Source: Desulfobulbus rhabdoformis
Lineage (GTDB): Bacteria; Desulfobacterota; Desulfobulbia; Desulfobulbales; Desulfobulbaceae
Direction of reading: 5' to 3'
Assembly: GCF_016919065.1 (NCBI RefSeq)
Contig: NZ_JAFFQA010000009.1
Span: 62,001 to 126,000, forward strand
Length of the DNA stretch: 64,000 bases
Each line of letters starts with the position of its first letter. Within the stretch, counting starts at the first letter, position 1. The notes under the pieces are model-generated. The model was not told where the DNA came from, did not search any database, and worked only from the letters and a program-made list of their open reading frames with translations. A program made the translations under genes and the position numbers. Shown here one piece after another: positions 45,484-54,663 of this stretch.

Positions 45484-46232
45484 ACCATCTGCGTGGGGTG
45501 ATCCTTTGCTGCGGGTTGCTTGTATGCTGGCAGGTGCTGGTGCTCATCACCGGTGTTCCGCCCTATATACTCCCAGGTCCTCTCCCTGTTGCCTGGGCAC
45601 TGGTTTCCCATTTTTCCATCCTGGCTGGTCACCTGGGAACAACCTTTGCAGAGATTCTCCTGGGATTGAGCCTGGGAACCCTTTTGGGGACCTCCACAGC
45701 GCTTTCCATGATCATCTCTCCGTTGCTGAAGCGTTGGATGTTACCCATTCTTGTGATATCTCAAGCCATTCCCGTCTTTGCCCTGGCACCTGTACTGGTG
45801 CTCTGGTTTGGCTACGGCATGGCCTCCAAGGTGGCCATGGCTGTACTGATTATCTATTTTCCGGTCACGGCCTCATTTTACGGTGGGATGCAGCGCACAG
45901 AACCAGAACTGCTTGAACTCGCCAGGATCATGGGAGCGGGCAGACTTGAGATACTGCGAACGATTGTCATCCCCTCAGCCCTGCCCGGCTTTGCCTCCGG
46001 TCTGCGGGTAGCCACCGCAGTTGCGCCCATTGGTGCCGTGGTGGGAGAATGGGTCGGCTCTAGTGCTGGCCTGGGTTATTACATGCTGCACGCCAACGCC
46101 CGCATGCAGATCGACAGTATGTTCGCAGCCCTCGCGCTTTTGGCGGCGGTATCGCTCCTTCTCTATTTCTGTATTGATCGACTGTTGGATAAACTTATTT
46201 ACTGGCAACCCAATCAAGGAACATCATTATGA
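45480..46232 (+). CDS. thiX: ABC transporter permease, ThiX-like
   Basis: A 250-aa inner-membrane protein of the SsuC/TauC/ThiX type with about six hydrophobic segments. The EAA-like loop is LELARIMGAGRLEILRTIVIPSALPGF. Both ends overlap neighbours by 4 bp (ATGA), so the three transporter genes are translationally coupled. It is assigned to thiamine-precursor import by operon context; nitrate/taurine-type transporters share the fold. Confidence 0.87.
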   Translation: MNHLRGVILCCGLLVCWQVLVLITGVPPYILPGPLPVAWALVSHFSILAGHLGTTFAEILLGLSLGTLLGTSTALSMIISPLLKRWMLPILVISQAIPVFALAPVLVLWFGYGMASKVAMAVLIIYFPVTASFYGGMQRTEPELLELARIMGAGRLEILRTIVIPSALPGFASGLRVATAVAPIGAVVGEWVGSSAGLGYYMLHANARMQIDSMFAALALLAAVSLLLYFCIDRLLDKLIYWQPNQGTSL

Positions 46233-47176
46233 AAAAATCTGTCTTTCTGCTGTCCCTGTTTTGCGTATCCCTGTTGCAGACCATGCCAGCTCTGGCCGGT
46301 GAAAAGATGACCGTCCTTCTGGACTGGTTCGTCAACCCTGATCATGCGCCGCTCTTTGTTGCCAAAGAGATGGGCTACTTTGAAAACAAAGGGCTTGATG
46401 TGGAGCTGATCGCTCCCTCAAACCCCAATGATCCACCAAAACTGGTTGCCGCAGGCAAAGCAGATATTGCTGTCTCCTATCAGCATCAGCACCAGATGCA
46501 GGTCGATCAGGGATTGCCCCTGGTTCGCATCGCAACCCTGGTCGCCACTCCGCTCAACTCCCTGGTGGTCCTCGATAACGGCAAAATCAACTCCATCAAG
46601 GACCTGAAAGGTAAAACCATCGGTTACTCTGTGGGTGGATTTGAGACAGCACTTCTTAATGCCATGCTGGCAACGGAAGGACTCAGCCTTGATGATGTCA
46701 AGCTGGTCAATGTTAACTTTTCCCTCTCCCCTTCCCTGTTCACCGGTCAGGCAGATGCGGTCATTGGCGCCTTTCGCAACTTTGAGCTGAACCAGATGGA
46801 CATTGAAAAACGTCCAGGCAAGGCCTTTCTGGTCGAAGAGTATGGCGTACCGGCGTACGATGAACTCATCCTGGTAGCCAACAAAAAACAATTGGGCGAT
46901 GCCAAACTACGCAAATTTGTCGATGCTCTTGAAGAAGGGGTACAATATCTGGTCAATCATCCCGATAAAAGCTGGAAACTCTTTGTCAGTCATGGTCGAG
47001 AGTCGCTTGATGATGAACTCAACCGGCGAGCTTGGAAAGACACCCTCCCCCGATTTGCTCTGCGCCCCGGCGCCCTGGATCAAAAGCGTTATCGCCGCTT
47101 TGCCGATTTTCTTCAAAAACAGAAGATCGTCACCAAGGTTCCCCAACTTGAGGAGTGGGCTGTAGAGCTAGATTAG
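46229..47176 (+). CDS. thiY: ABC transporter substrate-binding protein, ThiY/NMT1-like
   Basis: The 315-aa protein has a signal peptide (about 1-23, cleavage after PALA) and an NMT1/THI5-like periplasmic binding fold. The typical opening is VLLDWFVNPDHAPLFVAKEMGYFENKGLDVE, followed by AGKADIAVSYQHQ. By family it binds formylaminopyrimidine or HMP and passes it to ThiXZ. It lacks the CCCFC motif of yeast Thi5 HMP synthase, so a transport role is favoured. It is the last gene of the operon. Confidence 0.9.
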   Translation: MKKSVFLLSLFCVSLLQTMPALAGEKMTVLLDWFVNPDHAPLFVAKEMGYFENKGLDVELIAPSNPNDPPKLVAAGKADIAVSYQHQHQMQVDQGLPLVRIATLVATPLNSLVVLDNGKINSIKDLKGKTIGYSVGGFETALLNAMLATEGLSLDDVKLVNVNFSLSPSLFTGQADAVIGAFRNFELNQMDIEKRPGKAFLVEEYGVPAYDELILVANKKQLGDAKLRKFVDALEEGVQYLVNHPDKSWKLFVSHGRESLDDELNRRAWKDTLPRFALRPGALDQKRYRRFADFLQKQKIVTKVPQLEEWAVELD

Positions 47177-47184
47177 TTCCCGTC

Positions 47185-47247
47185 CAGAAATGGCTTTTTC
47201 GGAGTCGAGGTTTATTACCCGACCTCGAACAAAAATCCTCATTTCTG
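47185..47247. repeat. Large imperfect palindrome after the thi operon
   Basis: CAGAAATG (47185-47192) pairs with CATTTCTG (47240-47247), TTTTT with AAAAA, and TCGAGGT (47205-47211) with ACCTCGA (47222-47228). The hairpin begins 9 bp after the thiY stop and has no T-run, so a terminator role is uncertain. The rest of the 47177-47567 gap shows nothing else clear. Confidence 0.6.
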
Positions 47248-47567
47248 ACCGGACCTTAGACTAAATATCCGTTGTTTTCGCCTCGCTTTATTCGTTTTTT
47301 CCTGGACCTCTGACGAGCTGACTTTTATACTGCCAACTGGCATAGAGTATCGCAGTCGGGATCCGGTTACAGAGAGTTTGACACTCCATGCATAATTGTT
47401 CATGCAAAGTACAGGGAGGAGCAACGACGGTATCTAGATGTGCGTCAAGTTACTGCATAACCTCATGTCCACATTCTTCTTCAGCAATCAAGAACTGCCC
47501 TCTCCTTGGGTACAATCCCCGACCGGAAGCCCATTCACCCAAAAAAACAACTGAAAAGGAGTTTTTT

Positions 47568-48029
47568 GTGCACCATCGAAACCTTCTCTCCACTGTTCGC
47601 GCCTGTCTTCTCATTGCCCCTCTGGTCCTTGGCCTGAGCTGTACCCTGGAGGCAAAAAGTATCGGCAAAGATCAGGTCAACATACGTTCAAATCCCAGTA
47701 CAAAAAGTAAAATTCTCTTCAGCGCGCCCCTGGGATATCCCATCTCCATTGAAAAAGAATCCAAGGACTGGGTCTTTTTCACAGATTGGCAAAACAACAA
47801 AGGCTGGGTATACAAACCCTTGGTCTCAAAAATTAATACTGTGGTCATTCTGGTAGAAAAGGCTAACGTGCGTAGTCAACCAACCGTCAAATCGAAGGCT
47901 CTAGCCATTGCTGAGATGGGTGAAATTTACAAAATTTTGAGCAAGAGCGGCAACTGGGTCAAGCTGGGGTATTACCACGGCGGCTCTGAGGTCGGCTGGA
48001 TTCGCGACGATTTGGTCTTTGGTGAGTAA
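47568..48029 (+). CDS. Exported protein with two bacterial SH3 domains
   Basis: A 153-aa protein with a signal peptide (about 1-27) and two SH3b repeats: KDQVNIRSNPSTKSKILFSAPLGYP and VEKANVRSQPTVKSKALAIAEMGE. Each ends with a Trp-Val-Lys or Trp-Val-Tyr stretch. SH3b domains usually bind peptidoglycan or mediate contacts in the periplasm. There is no enzymatic domain. The GTG start is chosen because AAAAGGAG lies about 7 nt upstream and the signal peptide follows; the frame is open further upstream. Confidence 0.87.
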   Translation: MHHRNLLSTVRACLLIAPLVLGLSCTLEAKSIGKDQVNIRSNPSTKSKILFSAPLGYPISIEKESKDWVFFTDWQNNKGWVYKPLVSKINTVVILVEKANVRSQPTVKSKALAIAEMGEIYKILSKSGNWVKLGYYHGGSEVGWIRDDLVFGE

Positions 48030-48159
48030 TATTTTTTAAGCACCGCAGGGAAAGCCGGTCTCAGACGACTACGCTCTCTTTTTCATACATCATTTGCTGA
48101 AATGACGGTGGGATAGCCTCGTCTTGTTGGATGACTGCTCCCTCTGTTGCAACGATACA

Positions 48160-48204
48160 GACAACAAAGGACCTGGCCGCCATCGGCACAGGTCCTTTGT
48201 TGTC
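48160..48204. terminator. Bidirectional terminator-like hairpin between convergent genes
   Basis: A perfect 15-bp inverted repeat, GACAACAAAGGACCT (48160-48174) with its complement at 48190-48204, encloses a 15-nt loop. It separates the convergent SH3 and helical-protein genes. There is no long T-run, though the stem ends in TTTGTTGT. Confidence 0.65.
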
Positions 48205-48251
48205 TACTTTCAGGGCACCCTTCAGTTTAAGCCCTAGCCTTTTACAGCCAC

Positions 48252-49106
48252 TCACGCCCCTTTTTGCTCAAACTTCTGCTTACCGAAATCCTGCATCGCC
48301 ACCACAGAACGACGAATATTTTCTCGCATCTCTTTCCAACTCACATAATCTCGCGATACCTGTAAGGCACCGTAGAGCAGCAAGGCGTTCTCAAGGCCAA
48401 TGGTCTCGTCAATTGGCTCTGCGGGAAAACGAGCATCTATTGCGGCTGGATTTGCCTCCTGTTGGTAGAAAGCAAGGCGACCAAAATAGCTTGCCATCTC
48501 TCCAAGGAGCTCCCAAAATCCCTCACGCCAGGCACCAATCCCTCCTGCTTGAACCAGCTGATAGAGACAATCCCCCACCGGCTCGACAGGAAAGTCTACC
48601 TGGGAGAATTGATACTTTCCATCTTGTGGAGGTTCGTCACCATTAACCTCATGCCAACTGATCAGGGCATGGGCACGGGTAGCGATTTTCATTGCCTGGA
48701 AGCGGGACCAGAGCAAAAATTCATAGTAGTAGTCGGCTATGGCCTGATCCGCCTCCATGCGATAGATGTTGCCATACTCCCGGTTAAACTGGTCTAGATT
48801 ACCCAAATGCACGATCTGGCTGACCACAGAATAGATGTAGGAGAGATCAACGATCGCCTCCTTGTTCACCAAAATTTTGTGCATGCCATCAGCACTGGTA
48901 TTGAAGGCCAGGCGGGCCGAACCATCCTCCAGGCCGAGTCGGGCGAAATAGGCATCGAGCTGCTCACATTCATCGATGTAGTTCTCTGTCTTGACGAGCA
49001 GAACCTTTGCCAACAACGGTTTGAGTTCAACCTCTTTTGTCCCGATAAACTCAAGTGCCCGGTTGATGCGTTTGCTCTCAGCACTTGAGAAATTAAACAT
49101 CTCCAT
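48252..49106 (-). CDS. Hypothetical protein, largely helical
   Basis: The 284-aa protein is not recognised. It has no signal peptide or membrane segment. It is rich in Glu, Ala and aromatic residues (ADYYYEFLLWSRFQAMK, YFGRLAFYQQEANPAAI) and predicted mostly helical. There is one cysteine-poor core and no obvious catalytic motif. The start at the second ATG-like position is chosen because GGGGGGA precedes it by 5 nt. It is on the same strand as the C_GCAxxG protein 78 bp upstream, so they may be cotranscribed. Confidence 0.8.
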   Translation of the reverse strand: MEMFNFSSAESKRINRALEFIGTKEVELKPLLAKVLLVKTENYIDECEQLDAYFARLGLEDGSARLAFNTSADGMHKILVNKEAIVDLSYIYSVVSQIVHLGNLDQFNREYGNIYRMEADQAIADYYYEFLLWSRFQAMKIATRAHALISWHEVNGDEPPQDGKYQFSQVDFPVEPVGDCLYQLVQAGGIGAWREGFWELLGEMASYFGRLAFYQQEANPAAIDARFPAEPIDETIGLENALLLYGALQVSRDYVSWKEMRENIRRSVVAMQDFGKQKFEQKGA

Positions 49107-49184
49107 GTATTCCCCCCACAAGCAAAAGGGCAGCTAAAAGCTGCCCCTGTAAAAACGCGGTGCTCTGTGCACCATGGATCAAAT

Positions 49185-49688
49185 TTATTGCGCCTTTTTT
49201 TCCGCCTCTTTGGCGGCCATCACTTCGGCTTCGTTTTCCAGCACCTCGCCAAGTAACCTGGCTGTTTCTCCCACAACCTTGAGGCAGTGCTGACGCCGAC
49301 TCTCTGCATTCCCGTAAAAATTCTTCACCTCATCGCGGTTCATCCAATCGACACGGGCAATCTCGCCGCAGTTGATCCCACCATATTCATCGGTGAGGTC
49401 TTTGAATGACTTCATCACCTTTTTTGTGGCAGCCCACATACGGGGATTTTCCTTTTCTTCAAGACTGGAGCGACTGTACAAGGTACCTATGACACTGGCA
49501 GCCCCAACTAGCGCACCGCAGACATGACCTGTTCCACCGATGCCCCCACCAAAGGAACCCAGAGCTTTGATGACGGAAGGATCCTGCACTCCCAGTTTTT
49601 CCTGACCAATCATGGCCAATACCTGACTGCAATGCAAACGTTTTAAAAACAGATCTTGTGCCTTCTCCTGCATCTCATCGGGCCGCAT
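49185..49688 (-). CDS. C_GCAxxG_C_C family redox-type protein
   Basis: A 167-aa protein of the C_GCAxxG_C_C family, judged from spaced cysteines: LHCSQVL, GGTGHVCGALVGA, GINCGEI and a late RQHCLKVVG. The Gly-rich stretch LGSFGGGIGGTGHVCGA is typical. The cysteines suggest metal or redox-cofactor binding, but the family function is unknown. The tail is charged and coiled-coil-like (about 140-167). The ATG at 49688 with GGAGG close upstream is preferred over an ATG five codons earlier. Confidence 0.85.
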   Translation of the reverse strand: MRPDEMQEKAQDLFLKRLHCSQVLAMIGQEKLGVQDPSVIKALGSFGGGIGGTGHVCGALVGAASVIGTLYSRSSLEEKENPRMWAATKKVMKSFKDLTDEYGGINCGEIARVDWMNRDEVKNFYGNAESRRQHCLKVVGETARLLGEVLENEAEVMAAKEAEKKAQ

Positions 49689-49851
49689 GATTCCTCCATA
49701 CATTGAATTTGATCAACAAGTAGTGTAAGAACACTGCCAATGTACCTTAAATAAGGAGAAACCGCACCGCGTTTGTATGACAAAAAACCTTTGAAATCCT
49801 TCTTTCTTCTCACCTCTAACCGCTAACTCTTCTATCAAAAAAACTACCACA

Positions 49852-50502
49852 GTGTCTCCCTCGTCTTCTCCTGTTATTGTTTTTGACTTTGAAACCACCG
49901 GCCAGGCTCCCAAATACGGTGATCGCCCCATAGAGGTTGGGGCGGTAAAAATCGAACAGGGATACATTGTCGACAGATTTCAATCGTTGATGAATCCTGG
50001 TTTTACCATTACCGGCTTCATTGAATCGCTGACGGGCATCAGCAATGAGCTTCTGATTGAAGCGCCCTCCTGCGAAGAGGTAATCGCTCAATTTGCCGAC
50101 TGGATTGGAGAGTTGCCTCTGGTGGCGCACAATGTGGGTTTTGACCGAAGTTTTCTTGATGCAGAACTGGCTGGACTTGGCCGCGAACGGAACAATCCCC
50201 TGGCCTGTACCGTGCTCACCTCCAGACGTATTTTCCCCTCCTCACCCAACCACAAACTTGCCACACTCGTTGAATTTCTTGGCATTGCCAATACAGGAGT
50301 CTTTCACCGGGCGCTCAATGATGCAGAGATGACAGGGCACCTCTGGATTGCCATGACCGAGCTGATCAGGGACCGTTATGGACTTAATGAAGTCCCTTTC
50401 TATCTGATGCAGAATTTGATGAAGGTGGCTAGGGCAAAGGTGGACCGCTATCTGAAAAATTTTGCAGAGCGGCAGCAAAATCAATCACTTTTGGATATCT
50501 GA
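49852..50502 (+). CDS. 3'-5' exonuclease, DnaQ/RNase T-like
   Basis: The 216-aa protein has a DEDDh exonuclease domain: ExoI motif VFDFETTG, ExoII VAHNVGFDRSFLD and ExoIII around HRALNDAEMTGHLW with the catalytic His and Asp. It resembles the proofreading epsilon subunit but is a free-standing domain with a helical tail. By family it removes 3' nucleotides from DNA or RNA. The start is a GTG without a clear ribosome-binding site, so the exact N-terminus is uncertain. Confidence 0.88.
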   Translation: MSPSSSPVIVFDFETTGQAPKYGDRPIEVGAVKIEQGYIVDRFQSLMNPGFTITGFIESLTGISNELLIEAPSCEEVIAQFADWIGELPLVAHNVGFDRSFLDAELAGLGRERNNPLACTVLTSRRIFPSSPNHKLATLVEFLGIANTGVFHRALNDAEMTGHLWIAMTELIRDRYGLNEVPFYLMQNLMKVARAKVDRYLKNFAERQQNQSLLDI

Positions 50503-50532
50503 GGGGCGAGAGAAAACAGAGAGGTCTGTTCC

Positions 50533-51594
50533 CTATCGTTCAGCAAGGAAACTGGCCACCTCGGCATAGACATCAGTGCTGGTGATAAGCTTCATACACT
50601 GGAGGTGCTTTTTGGGGCAGCGGGGTTTGTTGCAGGGACTACAAGGTACCGGTTTATGCAGGACCACGGCATTTTCTGAATAAGGACCGCTGCACTGCGG
50701 ATCCGTGGCACCGAACAAGGCGACCAGAGGAACCTGTAGGGCCGTTGCCGCATGCATCAGGCCAGAGTCGCTGGTGACCAGAACGTCGCATTCACCAAGC
50801 AGAGCGATGGTCTCTATCAGGCGGGCCGTCCCCGCCATATTCAGCATTTTGGGAGCGGCTGCTCCCGATTGGGCGATGATCTCGCTGCAGTTGGCCCGCT
50901 CCGCTTTGGAGCCAAAGAGGATGATTCGCGCCTGGGGATCACGACAGATTAACTGGGCAAGCTCGGCGTAGCGCTCTACGGGCCAGCGTTTTGAAGGTGC
51001 GTAGGTAGCTCCGGGGATAAATCCAACCAGCGGCTGCTCTCCCACCTTGATATCGGCCAGCGAGCTGACCCGCGCCTTCATGGCATCGATCTGATCACCA
51101 AAAAGATAGAGCTCAAGGTCATAACTCCCTGAACGCAAGCCAAAACTGAGCATAAGGCGCATATACATATCCACCTTATGTTTCTTCACCACCGCCAGAG
51201 TCTCATGTACCCCGTGGCTCAACAGAGAACCGCGTCCTGCAGCAATGGCCCCTGCTCTGATTGGAATACCTGCCAGCCGGGAAACCAAAGCTGGCATAAA
51301 ACGGGGAGTAAGCAGGACCACCGCATCGAAATTGTACTGTCGCAGGTCCCGCACAAGCTGAAAAAAGCCACGGACACCGCTATGCTCACCATCTTTTTCA
51401 TAAATAAGAAGACGATCGATGCGTGGGCTGAATTGAAAGATATCATGCACCCGCGGTGTTCCCAGAAGTGTAATTTCCGCATCAGGGTAATTCTCACGCA
51501 GGGTCCGCACTGCTGGGGTGGACATCACGGATTCACCGATACGATCAGCGGACCAGATCAGAATTTTTTCAAGTGATTTGGGCAGCGGTTTCAT
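50533..51594 (-). CDS. Glycosyltransferase family 9 (heptosyltransferase-like)
   Basis: The 353-aa protein has two Rossmann halves of the GT9/GT-B type: KILIWSADRIGESVMSTPAVRTL at the start, FIPGATYAPSKRWPVERYAELA in the middle, and LVTSDSGLMHAATALQVPLVALFGATDP near the end. The late Cys cluster PCSPCNKPRCPKKHLQCM is common in WaaF-like enzymes. By family it adds heptose to the LPS inner core. The start at 51594 avoids overlap with the YcaO gene; an alternative TTG lies 8 codons earlier. It follows ycaO by 7 bp. Confidence 0.9.
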   Translation of the reverse strand: MKPLPKSLEKILIWSADRIGESVMSTPAVRTLRENYPDAEITLLGTPRVHDIFQFSPRIDRLLIYEKDGEHSGVRGFFQLVRDLRQYNFDAVVLLTPRFMPALVSRLAGIPIRAGAIAAGRGSLLSHGVHETLAVVKKHKVDMYMRLMLSFGLRSGSYDLELYLFGDQIDAMKARVSSLADIKVGEQPLVGFIPGATYAPSKRWPVERYAELAQLICRDPQARIILFGSKAERANCSEIIAQSGAAAPKMLNMAGTARLIETIALLGECDVLVTSDSGLMHAATALQVPLVALFGATDPQCSGPYSENAVVLHKPVPCSPCNKPRCPKKHLQCMKLITSTDVYAEVASFLAER

Positions 51595-51601
51595 GGCGTA
51601 C

Positions 51602-53350
51602 TTAAGAAGCTTTGGCAATCAGACCAGTCAAACGTTCGACGGCAAAGGTGATACAGGGATCCTGGGACAGGGCAATTTCGTAGTTGGCAATGGCCTCATG
51701 TGTCTTCCCCAGACGCTCCAGATTGAGGGCGAGGTTGGCAAAATCAATGGCCGATGCAGGGTTCAGCTCAACAGCCCGTGTAAAACAGTGGACAGCCTCC
51801 TGAAACTGATCCAGCTTGAAATGGCAGACGCCCATAGTGTTGTAAATATCGGGTCGTTCTTCATCTCTCTCCAGCCCCTTGGCAAGAACCTCGACAGCCT
51901 CCTGGTACCGCTCCAAGTCCCGTAAGCAACAACCGCTATACGAAAAGAGGTAGGGAAGATCCTCATCATTAGGGGCAAGCTGCAACGCCTCCTCAAAACA
52001 CTCCAGAGCGGCCTCGGCAAGACCGTGCTCATAGAGATGACGACCACGGTAAAACGGCAAGGCGTAGGCACCGGGGACCAATGCCTGCATGGCTGCAAGT
52101 TTTTCATCAAGCTCCTCACCCGCAAGCAGTTCGGCAGCGAGTTTGGCAGCAAAAAGCGGTGCATTCCCCCCTATGGCCCGTTCTCGGAAATGGGCACCGG
52201 GGATAATGGTGTAGACTGCCGGTATCTGCAGCTGAGGATGTGTGGTATCCAGCACAAAGACCTCCAGACCGATTTTTTCCAGGGCGCGAACACAGTTCTG
52301 CACTTCCTGGTAAATATCTGCGTCGTGAAGATCAGCGACCTGGGAGAGCCCGATGGAACTTGACGGCTCAACCACATGGGCAACCTCACTTAAGCTAAGT
52401 GGTTTGGGCAGACCACTGGCAACATAGTTGGCATTGGAATTAAAATCCCCGGCGAGCTGGGCTACCTCGGTCAGGGCACGGATCAGCGCCTTGTTGGCAT
52501 CGGGCGTGGTCCCGGCGGTGTAGACGATCTCACTTGAGTCAGGAAAGGTACTCGGATCCCAGGCCAGAGCCCCGATTGTAGGGATGCCGGTATCCAAGGA
52601 AAAATCATTGAGATACACCTCGATGCCGTTACTTCGAAACTTTTCGACCAGTTGGGCAGCCACCGGATCAGTTATTGACTGAAGATCAATCTGGGGCGTC
52701 TGTATTTTTTCACGAGTGATCAGAGCGCAGACATGCCGCTCCACCACCTCACTGATTCCCTGCATCACCGCCTCTTCATAGGTATTGCCGGCAGAAGGGC
52801 CATTAAATTCGTTAATGGCATAGAACCAGGAAAAAGGAACAAGCACCTCACTGTTATCGCGTAGTTTACGCGCCCAGGTCCATTGCAGGGGCAGACCGGT
52901 CAACAGCTGGCGTAGGGTCTCGGGCGCAAGAGTCGTGTCATGCACCGAGGCGAGCAGCGTTTCCATAGGCAGCACAGGGTACCCTGCAGCCTCCATGGTC
53001 GCATAGTCACCTCGTATAAAGTTCTCCTCATCCGAGAGAAAGCTGAAAAAGCTAAACCGCTCGCCAAGTTCCATACAGGCACTGGCACGGGACTGCTCAG
53101 GGGTAGACCCTTTGCCCATCTGTTTTTTATTCCCGATGATTCTGCGGGCATCTTCTCCACATACACTGAAATAAACCGGAATATCCAGACGTCCGTTATC
53201 AATACGGCGAATCTCTTTGAGCACATCGAGATTAGTTGTTTTCAACCGTTCTTGAAAACGGGCAACGGTCTCTTCCGGACTGCAGGCCTTATCCTGGTCA
53301 AGGGTGTATTGTTTGCTACAGGGCTGCAAGCTTATCAGTCGCTTTTCCAT
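51602..53350 (-). CDS. YcaO-like ATP-dependent enzyme with C-terminal TPR domain
   Basis: The 582-aa protein has a YcaO domain (about 65-400) with ATP/Mg-binding acidic motifs SRASACMELGERFS (Glu94, Glu97) and EEAVMQGISEVVERH (Glu201, Glu204). Four or so TPR repeats follow (about 420-575). YcaO enzymes activate a backbone amide with ATP to form azolines, thioamides or amidines. E. coli YcaO, of similar size and architecture, aids RimO methylthiolation of ribosomal protein S12. The C-terminal PxPxP typical of azoline-forming YcaOs is absent. No precursor peptide, dehydrogenase or TfuA gene is adjacent. Confidence 0.9.
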   Translation of the reverse strand: MEKRLISLQPCSKQYTLDQDKACSPEETVARFQERLKTTNLDVLKEIRRIDNGRLDIPVYFSVCGEDARRIIGNKKQMGKGSTPEQSRASACMELGERFSFFSFLSDEENFIRGDYATMEAAGYPVLPMETLLASVHDTTLAPETLRQLLTGLPLQWTWARKLRDNSEVLVPFSWFYAINEFNGPSAGNTYEEAVMQGISEVVERHVCALITREKIQTPQIDLQSITDPVAAQLVEKFRSNGIEVYLNDFSLDTGIPTIGALAWDPSTFPDSSEIVYTAGTTPDANKALIRALTEVAQLAGDFNSNANYVASGLPKPLSLSEVAHVVEPSSSIGLSQVADLHDADIYQEVQNCVRALEKIGLEVFVLDTTHPQLQIPAVYTIIPGAHFRERAIGGNAPLFAAKLAAELLAGEELDEKLAAMQALVPGAYALPFYRGRHLYEHGLAEAALECFEEALQLAPNDEDLPYLFSYSGCCLRDLERYQEAVEVLAKGLERDEERPDIYNTMGVCHFKLDQFQEAVHCFTRAVELNPASAIDFANLALNLERLGKTHEAIANYEIALSQDPCITFAVERLTGLIAKAS

Positions 53351-53420
53351 AAATCTCTTTCAGGGTCGTGCACGCGGGCATTGGTTTATCGTTTCAATAC
53401 ATACAGGGGACAAATGTTAT

Positions 53421-53951
53421 TTATGCAACAATGTGAACTCCGGCTGTGTTGGCTAGCTGTTGTGCTATGTTCACCATTCGCTCGCCCCACTCTTTTCCCC
53501 GGGCGGCAAGATGAATATGGCGCAGCTCCGCATCGATTGGTTCCAAAACAAGCTCCAACCGATTCTGTGGGGTTAAATCCCCAAGCCGCTCAGGCCATTC
53601 AATAATGCTGACGCCGTCGTATTCAAGGTACTCCGCAAGGCCAGAGGCTTCAATATCATCCTCATCAGCCAGGCGATAGAGATCCATGTGGGCGATGGGC
53701 AAACGCCCCTCGTACTCGTGGAGAAGTGCAAATGAGGGACTGGAGACATACTGATCGTCCCCTACCGCAAGACCACGCGCCAAGGCCTGGGTCAGAGTTG
53801 TCTTTCCTGCCCCCAAAGGACCATAGAGCAGAAGGACATCCCCCGGCTTCAGTTCCCTGGTCAAAACTTCGGCAAAGGGAGATAAGGACTCAGGACCTTG
53901 GCAGGCAAGGGTGCATCCGTTCTGCGACGATGAAGGGTTTTCCTCGGTCAC
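53421..53951 (-). CDS. tsaE: tRNA threonylcarbamoyladenosine biosynthesis ATPase TsaE
   Basis: A 176-aa P-loop ATPase with Walker A GPLGAGKT (44-51), the sensor segment SSPSFALLHEYEG and HMDLYRL. The tail is AREWGERM-like, as in the family. By family it drives t6A37 synthesis in tRNAs with TsaB and TsaD. The GTG start has no strong ribosome-binding site, so the extreme N-terminus is uncertain. It lies upstream of ycaO on the same strand (70 bp). Confidence 0.94.
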   Translation of the reverse strand: MTEENPSSSQNGCTLACQGPESLSPFAEVLTRELKPGDVLLLYGPLGAGKTTLTQALARGLAVGDDQYVSSPSFALLHEYEGRLPIAHMDLYRLADEDDIEASGLAEYLEYDGVSIIEWPERLGDLTPQNRLELVLEPIDAELRHIHLAARGKEWGERMVNIAQQLANTAGVHIVA

Positions 53952-53992
53952 GATTGTCTACAGAGCAAAAGGAATGGAGAAATACGACAAAA

Positions 53993-54133
53993 GGGTGTCT
54001 TGAATAATTAGATTTTTCAATCAAGGTCAAGGCATGCAAAAAATTTTACCGCAGGCATATACATGATATTCCGAGGATAAAATTTTTCGCATAACGCAGA
54101 GATTGGCAGAAAAAGCAATTATTCAAGATTCCC
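53993..54133. repeat. MITE-like element, copy 3 (141 bp)
   Basis: Termini GGGTGTCTTGAATAATTAG and (inverted) GGGAATCTTGAATAATTGC bracket 141 bp. The first 30 bp match the copy at 8886 almost exactly. The interior has a nested AAAATTTTA/TAAAATTTT inverted repeat and a TCCGAGGATAAAATTTT block shared with the copy at 38521. It separates tsaE and rlmH and carries no coding sequence. Confidence 0.87.
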
Positions 54134-54195
54134 GAAAGAGATTACCTACCACAGCTGGCAAGATTTATGAAGCCTGAATCCCCTAAAGGCGATGG

Positions 54196-54663
54196 CTATT
54201 TGTGATATTTATGGCCAGCCTTGATAGTCCAGGCACGATAGAGCTGCTCAAGTAAGATAAGGCGGGTCATCTCGTGCGTAAAGGTAAGCCTGGACAGGGA
54301 GATGGTCTGCTGGGCATGATCAACAACCGATTGATGCAGGCCTAGAAAACCACCGATACAAAAACAGATCTGCGATGCCCCCTGATCCTCCCATTTGTTG
54401 AGAAGATTGGCCAGATCCAGGGAGTCAAGCTCTTTGCCGCGGGGATCAAGAGCGATACAGATATGAGCCCCCTGGGCCTGCTCCAGAAGCAGTCCGGCCT
54501 CAGTGAGCTTGATAACATCATCAGGATCATTTTTCTTGTGCTTTTCACGAAGAACAGGCAGTTCCACCTGAGCAAAGCGACCGAGCCGCCCGGAATAATC
54601 CCGTATACCGGCATCAAGATAGGATTCCTTGGTTTTCCCAAGAAAGGGGATGAGAAACTTCAT
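54196..54663 (-). CDS. rlmH: 23S rRNA (pseudouridine-1915 N3)-methyltransferase RlmH
   Basis: A 155-aa SPOUT methyltransferase. Family marks are LDPRGKELDS, the SAM-binding FCIGGFLGLHQSV, and the C-terminal LSRLTFTHEMTRLILLEQLYRAWTI with the final GHKYHK. By family it methylates pseudouridine 1915 of helix 69. Its start overlaps the stop of the YkgJ-type gene by 4 bp. Confidence 0.95.
   Translation of the reverse strand: MKFLIPFLGKTKESYLDAGIRDYSGRLGRFAQVELPVLREKHKKNDPDDVIKLTEAGLLLEQAQGAHICIALDPRGKELDSLDLANLLNKWEDQGASQICFCIGGFLGLHQSVVDHAQQTISLSRLTFTHEMTRLILLEQLYRAWTIKAGHKYHK

Noticed and set aside
46229..47176. A THI5-like HMP synthase rather than a transporter protein
   Set aside because: The yeast-type CCCFC active-site motif is missing and a signal peptide is present, so a periplasmic binding protein is favoured.
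51602..53951. A RiPP biosynthetic cluster around YcaO
   Set aside because: No dehydrogenase, protease, exporter or plausible precursor peptide lies nearby; neighbours are housekeeping genes.
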